From contig NC_135257.1 in NCBI RefSeq assembly GCF_964204865.1, forward strand, positions 4,588,001 to 4,652,000: a stretch of 64,000 nucleotides of DNA, in the 5' to 3' direction. Each line of letters starts with the position of its first letter. The first letter of the stretch is position 1. Below are positions 37,401-52,400 of this stretch, piece by piece. The notes beneath the pieces were generated by a model. That model was given only the letters and a program-made list of their open reading frames with translations, was not told the DNA's origin and made no database searches. The DNA is from Styela clava. Taxonomy: Eukaryota; Chordata; Ascidiacea; Stolidobranchia; Styelidae. The position numbers were made by a program, and so were the translations under genes.

Positions 37401-40400
37401 ATGTACATATAAAAGTTAAAAATCGATAATTGATACTACTAAAATACAATATCATCAATTGAACATTCCAAGAAAGTATCGAATTCAAATTTTGAATTTC
37501 ATATTTGCCCAGATCTACTTTTAAGTTCGTAAATGTGATTTGAATATGTCAGTCACTCTGCAATGATTATAAATTCAACAATTTTTTTATGCATCTTCAC
37601 ACCCACCCTAACGCTCATAACCCCTGAATATGGTATTTTGCTATGTCTTTACAAGCTTGTTATAATGACACACAGCCTCTAACTAAATAAAGCATTTTCG
37701 GGATTTGTCTTATCAATTTGGTAATTTTTCCAAATCATGGATTAGTCTTTAATTTATTTCTTGACGCTTCTATTTCAAGTATTACAGTATTATATTCCAA
37801 ACATTTAAATTTTCTTCACTATTATGCTTCCTCAAAAAAGTTTCTATGTAAATAGAAAATATAATACAGTCTAAAATTATTAATATGTATCGTATCCATA
37901 TTTACTTTTGCTTCACAGACGTTTTTTGTGGAAACTCTCCATTGCTCTATGGTGTACGTGAGCCAGAACTTTGTTATCCACCAAGGAATGAAGAGTATGG
38001 ATATATTCTTAATGCACTTTGTGATTTTGTATGTGCAAAGGGTGGACTAAATACTGTTGTTTGTGTTAAAAGAGATCCAAATACACCAGGGAGAATAAAT
38101 CATGGAATATGGAAGACTTGGGTAGCTCAATGTAAACGTGAGTTTTTCTGTTATATCAAGAATGCTAGAAATTGTTGATTCCTATTTCAGAAATATTTTT
38201 TTTAGCTTACGATTGTACTGCACCAAATCTTATGCCTGGCACATTTCTTGAAAGCTGTGACAAGGAGATTGATGAAGCCAACAATGTTTACAGATTTAAC
38301 ACTACCTGCAAAGTGACATGTGATGATTATTCATATAATGTGACACATAGAAAGCCAATAAGCTGTATTAACCGCCAGTATGACATGGGTTTATTGTCTG
38401 AATGGTGGCCTGAACCACCCAGTTGTGTCAGTAAGTATTCACTGTTGTACAACATTCTTTGTTACATGACTCACTATACTGGTTTAATAAGACGGTCGAA
38501 TAGTAAATTCAAGGTTGGACTATTCTATGTAATAGGGTTAATCATGACCGTCAGATGTTTGATAGAACCATATTTGCCATATTTAATTTTTTACAAATGA
38601 AACGAATTATTATAGTATTGGAAAAAAATGTTCATTTGTTATTCAAACAACTTTGATTAAATATTTTTTAATTAATGGAGGATTCAAACAAACATATCAA
38701 AAAATATTACCAGAGGCTTTAAATTGATACTTTCAATTTATTTAGTACATGATACATGCACTCGCAAGCATTTTTGGAAATCACAATATTTACCAAATAA
38801 GTATTTGAATTTATCACAGATAGTTATAATGGATATTATATTTATTAGACTTGTGAATTTTTTGCTGTTGAGCAATGCTAATATATTAATGTTCATGCAT
38901 TTAATATCCGTGTCTATTTCTGACTATATTCTCCAATATTCTAAGAGCAATATACAGTAATACTGCAATATACAGTAAGTACACAGTTGTATTTGAATAT
39001 AGTGGTTGGCGTTTTGAGTCAATTCGTATAGCTGAGTGTAAAATTCTTGCACATGAAAGGTAAAAGGTGTCATTCATTATAAATATATTGTTGGTTTTGA
39101 GTAGGGAATGCTTTAATAAACAAGAGAGAAAATTTAAAATATGTCATTAGCAGTTTTATGAAATATGATTTCAAGCCGATTTCCCATATTAATATACCGC
39201 TAATACAAACACTTAACTTTCCAAACAGTATCAAATGTAATGCATCCTCTCTCATTTCATTTCTCAATCCGCTTCAAAAATGATTTTTAGGATCCTTTAA
39301 ATTTCTGATATTACCCTGATATATTATAATGAAGCAAAACTTCATTAAAATACAGAACATATTTATTTGCGGTTTTATCAATTTATATTCATTTCAATAC
39401 TGATGAAACTCTTATAGTGATCTCAGGTACTTTTCAAATTACATCAAGTGAATGCCATTTTTTTTTTAATTACAAAATTAACCTTTTTAAATTTCAGGGA
39501 AGCCTGTTTTATGCGCTCCCCTTTATGATCTAAAAAATCCAATTGAAGAGACATTTCATTGTTTACATGACAATGAATTGGCATGCAGACTTTCCTGTCT
39601 TGAAGGGCGTGCTGTTTTTGGCCCTCGATTACTGACCTGTAAACAAACTGGTGACTTTGATGAATATGGACTTAACGGTGTATGGACAAGTGAAGGATTT
39701 AAAGATGGAATGATGCCAAATTGCGTTGGTATAAACATATTACTATTGCACATTTTTGTTCTTTCGAATCTAATCTTTAAATGTATCTAACTTTTCGAAT
39801 GATCAAAACCTTGGTGATGACATATTCTGAAATTAAATTTTGTTTGATATTCATTTGAAAAAAGAGCATGTCACCCACTTTTATAACGCCAATCTATAGT
39901 ATCAGACATTGATCGATTAGTATAATGCTGTAGCATTATTGTTGAAAGTCATTAATTTGGTCATTCAAAAATAGCAAGGCCCTATGTGTTTGAAAAGGGC
40001 ATATTCAAAGAGTCTCTTAACTAATCGTAACAACAGTAGATGGAGTTTTTGTTAATTAATTGATTAAATAAACCATTGCCTGGATCGAAAATAGAATATA
40101 GGAATAGGGCCCTGAGATCATAACACATTCAATAATAAAGGCATATTATAAAAGTATCTTTGTAGGATTACTGTATAAGTTTATTTTGAGTCTAAAATCA
40201 GCATAACAGATGATAAAATAATTGATAAAGACAAATATGAAGAAAATAAATATATAATCAAAAGAGCAAATAATACCTTAAGTAGATTGAGTAAGTAAAA
40301 ATGTGTGTGTCAATCATTATCAATCAGTGAATAATATTTAATTGCTGTAAACTTTCAGAAATTATTTCACACAAATAGAAAACAAAAATAATTTTAAGAT

Positions 40401-43400
40401 ATGAAGCAGAAGTAAGTAAATCTGAGTTCTTAAATAAACCAGATCTATTTTATACTCTTGTTAGATACATACACGAAATATTTTTAAATTATTGTGATAC
40501 ATTACCCAAAACTTGGACACCAATTTATTTCAGACCTCTTTTCAATAGCTATTGTTTTCAGGCTGGTCCCATCAGCTACTGATAATTATTCAGTCAAATT
40601 ATCTAAATTTTGATACTTGAATGTTTAATTAAGTTCAGTAAGCCATCCTTTTTATGTTTCAAGACAGAGTATGCCATGATATGTCTCATTTCCCTGGAGG
40701 GGATTTGTATTCATGCACAAGTAACATATATTTGGTTGGAACTGAATGTGAGTATCATTGCCCACTCGGTACATACACCGTTCCTAAAGGTGAAAAAATC
40801 AAAGTCGTTTGTGAAAATGATTATCTGGAAAGTTACATTCCAGCTTTTGATGGCATAGTGAGAGTGGAGTATTATCCATGCATTGGTAAGTAAACAACAA
40901 CAACATATTCTTGAATTAAACTGATTACTTCCATGCACGAAAAGCTTAATTTTATCATGTTATTCTAATTTGGTTCAAGTCCAAATTTACAGAAAATGCT
41001 TGTAACAAATAGTCTCGCGCATGCCAATTTACATCTCAAACTCAACATCTGTATCATACAGTTACGAAAAAGAAATTGAAATATAGTATTAGCGATATTA
41101 GCAGATACATGTTTGTTGCACAGTTATAAAAATGTTAAAATCTTTAATTACAGATATTGTATGTGAGGAAATTCAAGTAGATAATATTGATGTTGAAGTA
41201 ACATGTACAAACACCATTTATTATGACTCGCGCTGTAATTTTGCATGCAAAACTGGTTTAATTATGACTGAACACACTGAAGTTACTTGTGTAGATTCAG
41301 ATGATGATGGAAATGGAGAATGGAATCTAGATTTTCCTGACTGTACTGGTTTGTGTTTTTATTGTGCCATTTTAACTTTGTATTTAGCAATTTTCATGAA
41401 TATTCAATTTTCTTTAAAAATTGTTTACAATTAAAGGTGTCACATGCCCTGAAATTGCGCTGTCGTCGGGTTTGCAACTAGACTGCACAAATTCTAATAA
41501 TCTTGGATCTTCATGCACTTTCACTTGTGATTCTGGATATATTCTGACTTCTGAGCAAAACGCAATTACTTGTATCGATCCTGATGATGACAGAAGGGGA
41601 AGTTGGGATTTATATGTGCCTGCATGTAAAGGTATATTGAGTACAATTTTTGTTTATTCCAAGTTTAATTTGTTCCTAATTTGGGTTATACTAAAATCAA
41701 GAATAGACTCGGGATGGCACATATCTTGGATTGTTTAGATGAAAATTATGATTTTTCTTGAATGCATTTGACTAATTACCTCAAAATATTTTTATTCCAT
41801 GTATTTACAATCAAGTGGGTGGAACTGGTATGTAGAAAAATTTTTATTTGTCCATTGTGGGATGGATTATCATTGGTATTTATATACTCCCATCTATATC
41901 AGGGGTGGGCAAATTAAGGCCCGCGGGCCAGATCCGGCCCACCGGAGTGTTTCATCCGGCCCACTTGTGCCCGCTGAAATTATGACCATAGTTTTTAGGA
42001 ATATAGATATTCGTTGAAAATATCGATGATATAAATTGAAACTGATCGTCGGCTAAAGTAAATACCGTGATTCATCGCGTATTATAAGCACCTGAATATG
42101 ATGTGCAAAATTCATCCATCCGAATTATTTAGGTCATTAAAAAAACTCAAGCTCCTGGTATATCAGCATTTGGGCCTGAAAATTTTTTCGTGCGTTTGTG
42201 AATGCCCCAACATATGTTCTTTACTTTTGTCTTGTCTAGCGCAACGATTCCCAAAGTGGGGGCAAAAAAGATAGGAAACGGGTCGACAGGGGGCAATTGC
42301 GCATTCTCGGCGAGTAAAATTAAGTTAAAAACACCAATTGTTTTCCTGACGTGGGTATTTAAGCCGAGAACATCGAAATTATGTCGGTAAACTAAATTAT
42401 CTCGAAATTTTCAATCGGAAACTATTGCTCAGTCCAGCGGTTCCCAAACATTTTGTTTGTGCGGCGCCAGTTTACTGCATTGGAGTTATAATGCTTTTAC
42501 TTTATCGTATTAAATTGTACTCAGACATTGGGATTTTGCAAATGGTGATATCCTAAATTTATCTTAAACCAAAATTCAGATTGTAGTATTTCAGAATAGT
42601 GAAATTTTCATATATTGTAACTCGGCGCTACGGCGATTCACGTTGAAAATAATTGAATTAATATCGCGAGACAATTTTAATGCTCGTATCGGCCATGAAC
42701 TGAATATTTTACGCAACAGAAAATCATCATCGGTGACAAAGTCGGCAATTTTAATGAATGTCGTAAGCGCGACGACTCGTTTCCCCTGTAAATGTACTGA
42801 AAATATAGTAACCGCAAGTCATCTGGCATTTTTGAGGAAGTAAAAAGACTGATAGACTTGCGAGTTGCGAATTTGCAAATAAACCGTTTTTGATCATATT
42901 GAGTTTTGATCATCCGGCCCAGTAATCCAGTCTATTATCCACATCTGGCCCACTCAGGAAAGTAATTGCCCACCCCTGATCTATATCTTGTGTTAAAATG
43001 ATGTTGATATCTTTTAATAATATTTTGTTATATTGCTTCTTATATGTGTTCATAACTACAAGAATTGATCCTTCTATTTGTAATAACAAATACTTTTTTA
43101 TTTATACTTGACAATGCATTTTCTTTATTGATATATTTTAGGTATAACTTGTCAAGAACTGGATGAGCTTTTCATTCCTGATGACACCTATGTAAGTTGC
43201 ACGTCATCAAATAATTTAGACTCTGTGTGCACCATAACCTGCCCTGAACAAATGTCACTGAAAGGTGCACCAGATGAAGTGGCATGCTTGGATGAAGATG
43301 GAGATTCAATTGCAGAATGGAGTCGAGAGTTTTCACTTTGCACTTGTAAGATTAGTTATAGTTGTTGGCCAAGTTGTAGTTTAAGATGTTTCAGTATGAC

Positions 43401-46400
43401 ATGGTCAGTTCATCCAAGAATAATAAATACTATTTTGGTTTGATACTAGTTTAATTCAAAGCATAACTAAATATTGGATAATTACAAACATGATAACAAC
43501 TGGCAAGACACACAAATTTTAGTTTCTCAAATATTTTAATGCTATGCAAGTTTTTACATAAGTTATAACATACCAATATATATATATATTCTTTGAAATA
43601 AATTGAAATTTTTTAAAACCTGCTAATGAGTTGGTATATTGCTTTACATAGCACAGATCATTTATATAGATTCCAGTAAATGGTCTTTTGATTTGCTGTG
43701 ATTCTCCACTGGCTATCTTTGCACACATTTGTAAGTATTGATTCCATTATGCCAAGATGCTCATCGGAGTTTGGAAATACGTAGAAACAGACTTTGCAGT
43801 TCCGAAATCTTGATCCTTGAAAGCAGGCAATGGCATATGCCCACCTAAAACTTAACTGTTTTTGTCATATTTATAGTATTATTTTTCATATATTTGTGTT
43901 TTTTAGTGATTGAATGTGAACCTCTGGAACAATCTCAGTTTACAAGTGAGACTTCATTTAGTTGTTCTAATGAAGCTGTCATTGGCTCTGAATGTGTCTT
44001 TCAGTGCCAAGAGGGTACCCGATTACCTGTATCTTCAACTTCATTTTTTTGTAAGGATATTGACAGTGATCGTATTGCAGCTTGGGATCCTCCTGTTGAA
44101 AGTTGTGTCTGTAAGTAGAATTGGATTAAAGTGATGATATGCTATGGTAGTACAGTGATACCTCTGTAGTTGAACATAATTCGTTCAGGATTGGTGTTTG
44201 ACTAACGATTTGTTCAAGTACCAAATTTTTTGGGATATGGGAAACTATCATACATATTTCAATACATTGCTTCGTATTCCCAAAGACCTAAAATATTAAT
44301 AAAACGTGTACTTAAACAACAATAATTGCTGTCGCTGCCTGCGCAACATTAGCTTTCTTTATCATATCCTTATTTTTCAAAGGCGTTGAAATGGTAGACT
44401 TCGCTATGTACTGTAAGACAAAATCAGACACTCGAAACACCTTAAATATTTCACAATGATTTCTTTTTTCAACTCGATAGTAGTCCTCACTGTTTTCAGC
44501 ATGCGGCCGTGTGCTCGGGTCGGCATGGATGTTCAAGCTTCAAATTTTGTCCGAGTACTGCAGCATTTTCGTCTTGAATTTTTTGGTCGGCTCCCAAATT
44601 GTTCGAGTTTCCAATCCTTAGCTTTACCGATGTATCACTGTACGTGGATTTTGTATTCATTCATTTATGTCAAAAGCACAAGTTGAATACTTCAAATTTT
44701 TCAATGTATCAATCATAGGTTTCAGAAATATGCATTATGTTTTATCTTTTATTTCACTTATATAATTTAGACTTACCTATTGAGTGCACCAGCCATTTGA
44801 GTGGACATTCAGTTGAATGTATTAATGCTATTTGGATTGATGGTGGTTGCAATAATGACGGTATTGATGCTCCACCAAAGCTTTCTGCTAGTAGGATATC
44901 AGAATTGGAAAACATACCATTAAGGTTTGATTACAATTATTTACAGGCCTAGGCTATTGTATCTATTTATGTTGCGTCTATCATTCAATTTATCTTATGC
45001 TGTCCATTATACTGCTGTCTGTTTTGCCAGTGACTTGCTGCAGCAATTTGAAGGTTTGAAATCAAGTGCAGTTAATGGGGATTCAATATCGCAAAGGAAA
45101 TGCGTAGGATTTGGTGAGTTTAGGAATATATAAAGTATTTTTACATCGCATTTTTTGGACTGCTTCATTGAAGTACTTCTTTGAAAGATAAGTAAGTACA
45201 AGTTCTAATCTTAATATTGTTATCGTAAACTGTTAATTTGAAATAGTAAATGAAATAGGAGACAAATTAGAACAGGGGTCACCAAACTACGGCCCGCGGC
45301 GTAATTTTCCGGCCCGTAATAACACGCAAAAATTGCGAAATTTTTTTTTCAATGGAAATTTTTCCGAGCATTGTCTTCCTTGTTTATTTGATAATAAGGG
45401 CCAATCAGCAAGATGCAAAAAAAGTGACTTAATAATAGGCCTTTTCGCATCCGCTCAGACACTTTTGTCACCTTGATAGATTCAGTCTTGGTTGTAAACA
45501 TTACTTCGTTTTTGCGATTTTGAATGCTATTCGTTAGTTTTTGGTTGTGTTTGGAAAATTTGAATCAAATAAGTCAATCATTATTTGCCTCCTTAAGAGT
45601 TTTAGTTTTAATAGTAGTGATGAAAAATTAGTTTAGAAATAGCTCTGACAAATTAGACTAAAATTATCTATCGATGCGAAACGTTTTCCGCGAAAGATGC
45701 ACTCGTATACTTGTGGCGCGTGCTTTCGACGAAACTGTTTACGTTTCTTGCGCTGAAATGAACGACGAATGTGCATGTTGCGCTAATAGTACTGTGATTC
45801 CTCGCGTACTGCTGCAATTTCACAAGTCACACTAACTTTTGTACTGCCTAAATGCGGATATTCATGTGGGTATGTTACAAACAAATTAAAGTTCATTCGA
45901 TTTAAATAAAAACTGCACCAGTGGATAGATCTGAGTGAAAATAAGAAGACAATATCAAGTTTATAAAAAACGGTCTAGAAGTAACAAAGATATCGGGATT
46001 TTAGTACCGCCCGACAGGCCAATTTTTTCCATAAGGATTGTATTACTTTTTGGATAATAACTGTAATAAATATGAAAAAAGAACACATATTAATTTCTAA
46101 TCTTTCAATCTGCGTCACATCTATGGAATATTGAGACTATTTCAGGATTTTATTCTGGCAACGGTCATTGACACCGCCGAAAGTTCGTCACAAATAAGCG
46201 CTGGAGTTGTGCATGTTAGTTTGACATTGGTTCATTGTGGGTAATAATTAAAGATGTTCTGATAGAACAAACTTCATAAAAATTGGTAAGTATCAGGGAA
46301 ATACACATGTTCACATAAATTTAATTGGTGTCCATAGACAATATCAAAATTTGCACTACGTATAACTTGAAATTTATGCGCTAATGAAAAAAATCAAATA

Positions 46401-49400
46401 CCAGATAATAGTTGTTTATTTATCTAAATTATGTCAAAATTTCATGGAATTCCAAGGTACCGCAGGCAGTCCGTAGTCGTTTATATGAGCGGTATTCCAA
46501 CGCGACGTAAAGGTACATAGCAGAAGTGATGCGTACATATTTTTTGGCGCGAAAAAGTGGATTTTTTAACATGTCTAATTCATGGCAGCAACAATTTGCT
46601 AACAGCTAAACTCAGGATAGTTGAATAGATATAGAAATCTTGTATATTTGTTTCCCTAGGATGTTCTCGACCTATTAAACCTTTATAAAGGTTTTGCCAG
46701 TTTTCCCAATCTTCTGTGTGTTCATTGTTTATGTTTTGTGTATGATTTTTTGCGGGAAAATCAAAATGTACTTGTTATACTCATATATTCTGCGATAGAG
46801 ATAGAATTTAATATTCAAGTCCTCAGAAATGTAGAATATATTTATTGTTGAATAAATTGAATGGATTTCCAAACTTTTGTGAATTTATTGTATTGCATTG
46901 ACAAAAATATTTGTCCGGCCCGTTTCAACACAGTTTGAGTCATACCCGGCCTGCGGTCAAAAAAGTTTGGTGACCCCTGAATTAAAAAAATGAATAAATA
47001 TCTTGAAAAGCATACACCCAGATATTGCAGCTATATTTTTGCATTTACAGCCTATCCGGAGACTTGTACCAATCTTGATGGACCCCATACTGATGCATGT
47101 CTGATATCACTTTGGCTGATTGCGGGCTGTTCGCAAGAGGGTACCAGACATCCCCAGAGCCTCGCAAGTGCTCAACGTGAGGAATTGAATTCAATGAGTT
47201 TAAGGTATCACTGAATAAAACTTCTCAAGTGCATTTTTCAATAGATAGTTAGATACTAATTTATTTTGAATGTTATTCCACAGGAATGTAATTGATGATT
47301 TTAATAAAACCTACGAAGATGCAGCCAGTGGAATTGATTTAAAGCAACTCCAATGTTATGGATTGGGTATGCTGTAGTTTGAAGCATTTTTGTGAGATCA
47401 TGAGGTATCTTGAAATAGAAAATACTAAACTAACACTGGTATACATTATTGTGTTAATACCGTATATTGATAGCGGACATATTATATTTGCTCACTGATG
47501 TTTGTGTTAAACGTATTGTATTATATAATGGTAGGTGGCAGATTGATATATTTAACTGCAATTAATGAAGCTCCAAGAATTTGTCAAGGTTGTACTCTCT
47601 CGAATCATGTTCAAATATAATAATTGCATCACATCATTTATCTGATTTAGTGTCATGCTTAGATCATGCTATTATTAGCATTCAATATGTAGCCTCTTCT
47701 TGAATTCCAAATGCTCCATGAGAAAAAATAACTGCACACCCATGCTAAATTTTATCTTGGTTTTTCATGGCTCTCCGATAAAAGTATGGTGAAAAATACT
47801 TCTATACTACCTCAACTTTGCATGTTGTTGATTCGATTGAAATTTTTTTTTTTTAGTCTTTCCTACCCATTGTATGAATTACAACGGTCCACACTCTATT
47901 GAATGCCTTGAAACCATATGGCTGTCTGCAAAATGTTTAGAAGAAGGAAATGACTCTCCAGAAAAGAGAGATGAAATAGAATTTACTCGATTAAATGGTT
48001 TGAATTTGAGGTGCATGGGATATTTGAGTTTGAATTATGTGGTATTGTTGTCAAACATTAAAACCTACATTATCTCAATTCTTATTGAAAAGTATTGGTA
48101 AATGACATTCACTTGAATACTTCCCTTGATGTATCAAATGTAAATAAATATAATGTCAATTAATTTATCTGAATCAAAAAATTTTAAAGTGAGATTTTTT
48201 TCAGAGATATTATCAATGAATTTAACAACACTTTTGCATTGGCTGATGGTGGAGATGAAGACAAGCAGATGTCCTGTTTTGGAATGGGTATGATATATTG
48301 CCACCTATATAATATGCTATTTTTCAGGCTTTTTCTCAACAAATGTTGTTTTAATCATGATCGAAATATATTTCTAGTGTACCCCACAAGTTGTATAAAT
48401 TATTATGGTGCTCATAGCATTGATTGCTTAAAAACAGTTTGGAATAGTGCAACATGTACACCTGAGGGTTCCGAATATCCAGAGAAACTCAGTACTCCAC
48501 AACATGAAAATTTGAATAATAAAAACTTGAAGTAAGTTTCAGACCTACTATACTTCATTTTAGTTTTATTTAGTATTTTTAAATACAACTGGAGGGAATA
48601 TTATCTATTAGAGTATTAAAATAATTTTGCATCATATTCTAAGAAGAACAGCTTGTTTGAAGTGTAATAATCAAACCACAGGTTTTCCAAGCATGTTCAT
48701 TTTCATTATATTGCTTTTTTGATTTAAATCATTCATTTTATTCTCTATATTTCTGTATGTGACCTGGGTTGTTTGGATGCTTTACCATGGTGGATACAAG
48801 ATTTTATAGTAGAACGGAATTACTTTTTTCCACCAATAAAATATATGTGTTAGCAAAAGCTCATACATGCAATCTTGATAACATTTTTATTGTTTCCATT
48901 TGAATAAATTTATTTGTATGTGTTGCGGTAATGTCTTTGCCATAGTTTAATTAAATGTTCTTGCATCTACTTTTCAAACAGAGAACTAGCAACTTTATTT
49001 AATGCATTAGCACAATCAGCAAATGATGGTAGTGAAGAAAATCAACTCAAATGCTTTGGAATAGGTAATGGCAATAATGACATTTACAATCTTTTTATAT
49101 TTGAACAATAAAAACTGTTTTAGTTATATTGAACTAATGTGTAATGATGTTTTAGTTTATCCTGAAAACTGTGAAAATTATTATGGATCTCATTCTGTCG
49201 ATTGCTTGAAGACGATGTGGTTATCTGCAAAGTGTACACAACAAGGAAGCAAATATCCTGAAATTAGAGACACAGCTGACTTGGCACGTTTGAATGGCTT
49301 AAATTTGAGGTATTGGAATTTTATAAAAATCAATATTAGTAATATATTAAAACAAAATATTTATTTTTTAATTTATGTTGCTTTTGGATTCAGGGAAGTG

Positions 49401-52400
49401 TTATTGGAGTTCAATGAGACGTATAATGCTGCAGAAAGTGGTGATTCAGCCAATCAAGATTTTTGTTTTGGGATGGGTATGATACGAATAATCGCACATG
49501 TTTTCTTCAACAATATCTGTTAACTAATTTATACATTAATTTATGGTAGTTAACAAAACAAAATGAAAAGATATAAGCTAAAAGATGTTAATTTATATAC
49601 AAAAACTTTTTTCCTGATTTTGTCAAGGTAGTAGTCACAAAACCACACTAATATGCTTATCTATATTTTTGTTTCATTTCATACACATGTACATGACCAA
49701 TGAACATAGCATCATATATTAGTTTAATTTTTATTAAATATCCATATCATATTTTTTAGCTTATTTTATTTTTTCTTCATATACTTGGGGAATGATAGAG
49801 TATATTATTTTTTTCAGCATATCCCATTAACTGTGCAAAATACTATGGCTCACACTCTCTCGAATGCCTTGAAACTATATGGTTGTCTGCAAAATGTTTA
49901 GAAGAAGGAAGCAAATATCCTAATAAACTTGATGAGACAGAATTGAACAAATTGAATGAACTGAATCTAAGGTTAAACATTATAAACAAAAGTACCATAT
50001 GGATTTTGACCAGTCTGTTATAATTGTAATTCTTTTTCCTTGCACTTTTAGGGAAGTGTCTCTGGAGTTCACCAATATATTTGATGCTGCGGAAAGCGGT
50101 GATGTAGATAGTCAAGGCTATTGTCTTGGAATTTGTAAGTGTGAATATTAGAAGTCCAAAAAACATGCTGTTGAAGTATGCATTTGTTTGTGTGATCCTA
50201 TATTTTGTGGATCAATTGTGTTTTTGTATGAGGAATAATTTGAAGTTATGTATATATTAGTATTTTGCTAATTATTTATTAAAAGATGTAATATTATTAT
50301 CAAAAAATTGATGGACACAAACTCAAGTTTCACTATTGTTATTTTATGTTTAAAGTATTATTTTTTTCAGTTTTATAACTCTATAGCAGGGTTTCCCAAA
50401 CTGTGTGCAGCCAAATATAAAGATTTCTTATTTAATGTCTGCTGATAGGTGATGTATTTCGTAACAATATATATATATATATATATATACAGAGTTTTTA
50501 ATTTTGCCACAAATTCTGTTAATTAACTTCGACACTATTTATATTTTTTGTCATCAATTTCAGAGAGCGAGTGTTCAACGATTGTCATTAGAAATATATA
50601 TTGGTACAACACATACAATATACAGTACACCAAAGTAATTTTTTAATTTTTTCATGATTCTGCGAATATTAGTTTTATGAGCTTACAAAAATTAAGAGCT
50701 AAAAACGATAAAGACAAGGAAATCTTGTTTCAATTTTTTTTACAGATGAAACGCATAATGTTTGCGGAAAAGGGATGAAATAAAACTTTCATTAGCAATA
50801 GGTGTGCCGTGACTTTTTTTTATCTCGTAGTTAGTGTGCAGCATATTGTAAAAGTTTGGGAAACCCTGCTCTATAGCATAATTGTATCGAGGAGGATATT
50901 TAATATAATACAAAATCTACATTGAGAAGATTTAGTATTGATGATCATACTCGATATTATTTTCCATTGCCACTGATTATCTTAAAAAATTTGCCAATGT
51001 ATTATTTTATTTTAGCCTATCCCGAAAGCTGTGTTAATTACTATGGGCCTCACGCTCTTAATTGTCTAAATACAATGTGGTTAACTGCAAAGTGTTTGTT
51101 GGAAGGGAGCAAATATCCAGAGAAAAGAGATGAAACTGATTTGTCTCGTTTAAATGGATTAAATTTGAGGTAACCTTTCTGCATACCAATTGTGATTGTC
51201 ATCTTTTAATTCAATGGTGGTATTATGTTTTCAGAGAAGTCATAATAGAATTCAACAATACTTTTATTTCTGCTGAAAATAATGACCCAGATAATCAGAA
51301 CTACTGTCTGGGATTAGGTTTGTTAATGAATATCTTTTTTTTAGTTTCTTTTTTGCCTCTGGTTCGCTGATCCATTTTTTTTTCAGTTTATCCTGATGAA
51401 TGCACAAATTATTATGGTCCGCATCCTGTTGACTGTTTGAAAACAATTTGGTTCTCTGTGAAATGTTTGGTAGAAGGAACCTGGTTTCCAGAGAAAAGAG
51501 ATGCTTCTGAGATAGCTCGTTTAGGAGATTTGGATATCAGGTATGGGCTAATCATTGATGATAGTAATTCAATCTGGAATGAAGTTTAAGTTCATTATGT
51601 TTGTCCTAGTGTGGATTGTGATATTTGATTTATGTTACACCTCTTTTTAAAAAATTATTTTTTAATCATTTCACAACCCTGTATTACATACAATGTCCAT
51701 AATTTTCTAATTTAATGTATTTAATTTGAAATAATTCCATTCTGTCTTCTGTCCCTCAATTCTGTGCCTGTACTGGAAAGAAATCGAATTGAAATTTTGA
51801 GTCAATGCTTTATATCACCTGGGTAAAGCTAGCAGTCAGTTCTAGAAGACAGTTATTGTTTGAGTACTGAATTTTCAAACTTATCATATTTGTATGCATC
51901 AGAGAATTAATTTTGGAGTTCAACAACACCTTCAATACTGCTGAAAATGGTGATGTCAATAGCCAAGAGCATTGTCATGGAATTTGTGAGTATTGTGTAT
52001 TTATGTGTGATAGTGGTTTACAATTCTTCCATCTTCCTGAAGTTCATGCAGCAAATTTATTGTTAAATATTTTACTATTTTTCCAGCATATCCTGAAAAT
52101 TGTCAAAAATACTTTGGCCCCCACTCTCTAGAATGTCTTGAAACGATGTGGTTGTCGGCAAGATGTCTGAGGGAAGGATCTAAATTTCCAGCTAAAAGAG
52201 ATTCTAATGATTTATCACGTCTGGATGGCTTGAATATTAGGTAATTTTTTTCTAGCATGGTTCAACAATGTTTGGTGTTTAGAACTAGCTCCAGTTCGCT
52301 GGATAATTCTTAGCTCAGTTTTGGATAAGTTTACATGTTTGACTTTGTTTTTATAGAGAAGTGGTCTCTGAATTTAACTATACATATCTTGTTGCTGATA

